From: Chloroflexia bacterium
Lineage (GTDB): Bacteria > Chloroflexota > Chloroflexia > Thermobaculales > Thermobaculaceae
Direction: 5' to 3'
Assembly: GCA_013695265.1 (NCBI GenBank)
Contig: JACDAU010000347.1
Span: forward strand, 1-6,649
DNA length: 6,649 bases
A program made the translations under genes and the position numbers. Position 1 is the stretch's first letter; every line of letters begins with the position of its first letter. The notes beneath the pieces were generated by a model. The model saw nothing but the letters and a program-made list of their open reading frames with translations, was not told where the DNA came from and ran no database searches. Below, piece after piece: positions 5,707-6,649 of this stretch.

Positions 5707-5875
5707 TGATGCCCACTCCGCTTGAACCTTACTGCATCTCATGCCAAGCCGCAGCGAAGCACCCGTACCCCCGACCACGAATTCCTCGCAGAGTTTACCC
5801 TTGAGTGAAGCGAAGGGGCTCGGAATGACAGTTGCGTTATCGTCAGCCGGAGTTCGTCTGATACGCTACACTCAC
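5707..5875 (+). repeat. Dispersed hairpin repeat, copy C (diverged, with extra internal segment)
   Basis: Flanks match copy B: CACTCCGCTTGAAC on the left, then ATTCCTCGC in the middle, CTCGGAATGACA (5819-5830) and CAGCCGGAGTTCGT (5844-5857) on the right. The left arm is degraded (CTCATGCCAAGCC in place of the TCATCCCGAAC part). About 25 bases are inserted between ATTCCTCGC and CGGAATGACA, and the insertion contains CCCTT and AAGGG arms that can form a small hairpin of its own. The right end lies close to the hicBA start, so it may carry part of that promoter (TACACT at 5866-5871). Confidence 0.75.
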
Positions 5876-5893
5876 TCCAGGAGGAGCGCTGCG

Positions 5894-6130
5894 ATGGAAA
5901 CACGGCGATACAAAGTGCTCTTGGAGTGGGACGCCGAGTCGGAGGCATGGGTAACGTATGTCCCTGCGCTCGGCCACATGTCGACTTATGGCGAAACGCG
6001 GGGCGCGGCGCTGGAGCAGACAAAGGAGGCCATACTCGGCTATCTGGAGGCCGCGCGCAGGGACGGGTTGCCGATTCCAAAGAATGGTGCGGAACTGGAA
6101 ACAGTCGAGCTTGAGATAGTCACGGCGTGA
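5894..6130 (+). CDS. hicB: HicB-family antitoxin, short form
   Basis: The 78-aa product matches small HicB antitoxins: a beta-strand start (YKVLLEWDAESEAWVTYVPA, residues 6-25), then GHMSTYGETRGAALEQTKEA (27-46), an alpha helix, and the YLEAARRDGLPIP segment (50-62). This is the degraded RNase H-like fold that binds and blocks the HicA mRNA interferase. The protein ends right after this fold and has no ribbon-helix-helix or HTH segment, so autoregulation by direct DNA binding is doubtful. The start is ATG 5894 with a strong GGAGGAG eight bases before it. The frame is open further upstream, but that part only translates repeat copy C. The stop TGA overlaps the GTG start of hicA by four bases (GTGA), the usual translational coupling in such pairs. 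Here the antitoxin gene comes first. Confidence 0.88.
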   Translation: METRRYKVLLEWDAESEAWVTYVPALGHMSTYGETRGAALEQTKEAILGYLEAARRDGLPIPKNGAELETVELEIVTA

Positions 6131-6355
6131 CCCGCCTGCCGAGGGTCAGCGGCAGAACGGCGCTCGGAGCGTTGCACCGAGGAGGCTTTGAACTTTTCGC
6201 ACGTCAGGGGTAGTCACCACTACCTGCATAAGCTTGGGGTGTCTGGCCTCGTCGTCGTGCCGGTACACGGCAATCGCGACCTACCTGCCGGTACCTTACG
6301 GTCCATACGCCGACAGGCTGGGCTGTCAGCGGACGAGTTCAGCCGACTGTTGTAG
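6127..6355 (+). pseudogene. hicA: HicA-family mRNA interferase toxin, frameshifted
   Basis: Starting at GTG 6127, the first frame reads VTRLPRVSGRTALGALHRGG then FELFARQG and meets TAG at 6211-6213. The frame one base on carries the rest of the toxin: GSHHYLHKLGVSG, VVVPVHGNRDLPAGTLRSI, RRQAGLSADEFSRLL, ending at TAG 6353-6355. The two parts join exactly at a run of four G (6207-6210). With three G the gene would read FARQ-GSHHYL and encode about 75 aa, the normal HicA length, with the conserved GSHH histidine region, VPVHGNRDL and the C-terminal helix all present. As written, the product is 28 residues and lacks the catalytic histidine, so it should be inactive. A length change in a G run may be a real mutation, a reversible slippage site or a sequencing error. 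It converges with the kinase gene, with only 22 bases between them. Confidence 0.85.
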
Positions 6356-6377
6356 GGGTACCAGAAAGCAGAGCGGA

Positions 6378-6649
6378 TCAGGAGGCGGGGAGGGTTTCGG
6401 GGCTGGACGCCGGGGTGGCGAGCGGGAGGCGCACGAGAAAGACGCTCCCCTGGCCGGGGTTGCTGGACACCTCGATCTCTCCGCCATGCTCGCGCACGAT
6501 CCATTGGGCGATGGCAAGTCCAAGCCCCACGCCACTGCTCGATCGCGCGCGGTCCGCCTGATAGAAACGCTCGAAGATGTGCGGCATATCCTCGGGCGCG
6601 ATCCCCTGCCCGGAATCAGCGACGGAGATAAGCGCCTTGCCCTCTTGCG
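6378..6649 (-). CDS. Sensor histidine kinase, C-terminal ATP-binding domain (5' part outside the window)
   Basis: The 89 residues present are the end of a HATPase_c domain. Numbered from the first complete codon, they show the G1 box DSGQGI (11-16), the F box IFERFYQADRARS (24-36), the G2 box SGVGLGLAIAQWIV (38-51) and the closing GGEIEVSSNPGQGSVFLVRL. The protein then ends with a short Pro/Ala/Ser tail at TGA 6380-6378. These motifs bind ATP for autophosphorylation of a histidine located upstream in the missing part. The order and spacing fit the OmpR-type (HPK1-like) sensor kinases. The input domain, membrane spans and partner regulator are outside the window. It converges on hicA. Confidence 0.93.
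   Translation of the reverse strand, partial: QEGKALISVADSGQGIAPEDMPHIFERFYQADRARSSSGVGLGLAIAQWIVREHGGEIEVSSNPGQGSVFLVRLPLATPASSPETLPAS

Noticed and set aside
5089..5778. A 229-codon minus-strand open frame opposite the lipoprotein gene
   Set aside because: The plus-strand gene has a lipobox, a promoter and a ribosome binding site; the antisense translation has no recognisable feature.
691..5875. The repeats as a CRISPR array or an IS element
   Set aside because: The three copies are kilobases apart, in mixed orientation, around 130-170 bases long and contain no transposase, so neither description fits.
5741..5893. N-terminal extension of HicB by 51 residues
   Set aside because: It translates repeat copy C and has no ribosome binding site, while ATG 5894 has GGAGGAG at ideal spacing and gives the normal family N-terminus.
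1..6649. tRNA, rRNA or riboswitch genes
   Set aside because: I looked for cloverleaf-like and conserved rRNA stretches on both strands and saw none; the leaders present are too short for a riboswitch.

Overview
This is GC-rich bacterial chromosomal DNA with tightly packed genes, frequent GTG/TTG starts and purine-rich ribosome binding sites. The actinobacterial-type inositol-3-phosphate synthase, the DoxX-like membrane protein, the DUF5666-type secreted protein and a dispersed hairpin repeat together suggest Chloroflexota (possibly Thermomicrobia). Actinobacteriota cannot be excluded from the sequence alone.

Layout. Left edge (1-252): the first codons of a minus-strand gene leave the window, preceded by a doubtful 68-aa minus-strand ORF. 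253-690 (+): a four-helix DoxX-like membrane protein that may be translated from a leaderless mRNA. 691-820: repeat copy A, followed by a terminator hairpin (860-889) between convergent genes. 908-2056 (-): inositol-3-phosphate synthase starting at TTG, with a perfect hairpin near its inferred transcription start. 2161-2520 (-): a small multi-helix membrane protein gene interrupted by one in-frame TGA. 2678-3565 (+): a short-chain dehydrogenase of the YghA/GSP39 type. 3579-3713: repeat copy B, then a perfect 14-bp hairpin (3714-3745). 3769-4620 (-): a secreted protein with a DUF5666-like middle domain. 4621-4911: a divergent promoter region with a duplicated 11-base motif. 4912-5649 (+): a lipoprotein with an NTF2/SnoaL-like C-terminal domain. 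5707-5875: repeat copy C. 5894-6355 (+): a hicB-hicA toxin-antitoxin pair in which hicA is frameshifted in a run of four G. 6378-6649 (-): the C-terminal ATP-binding part of a sensor histidine kinase.

The genes do not form one pathway. This is a set of mostly single-gene units: housekeeping or stress functions (inositol synthesis, SDR, DoxX), two cell-envelope or exported proteins transcribed divergently, a toxin-antitoxin pair and a sensor kinase. All three long intergenic spacers downstream of plus-strand genes carry the same repeat family. The most notable points are this repeat family with its 28-29 bp hairpin, the broken hicA toxin beside an intact antitoxin, and the nonsense-interrupted membrane gene. 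Two single-base lesions in 6.6 kb mean either gene decay or local sequence error, and this should be settled from reads.
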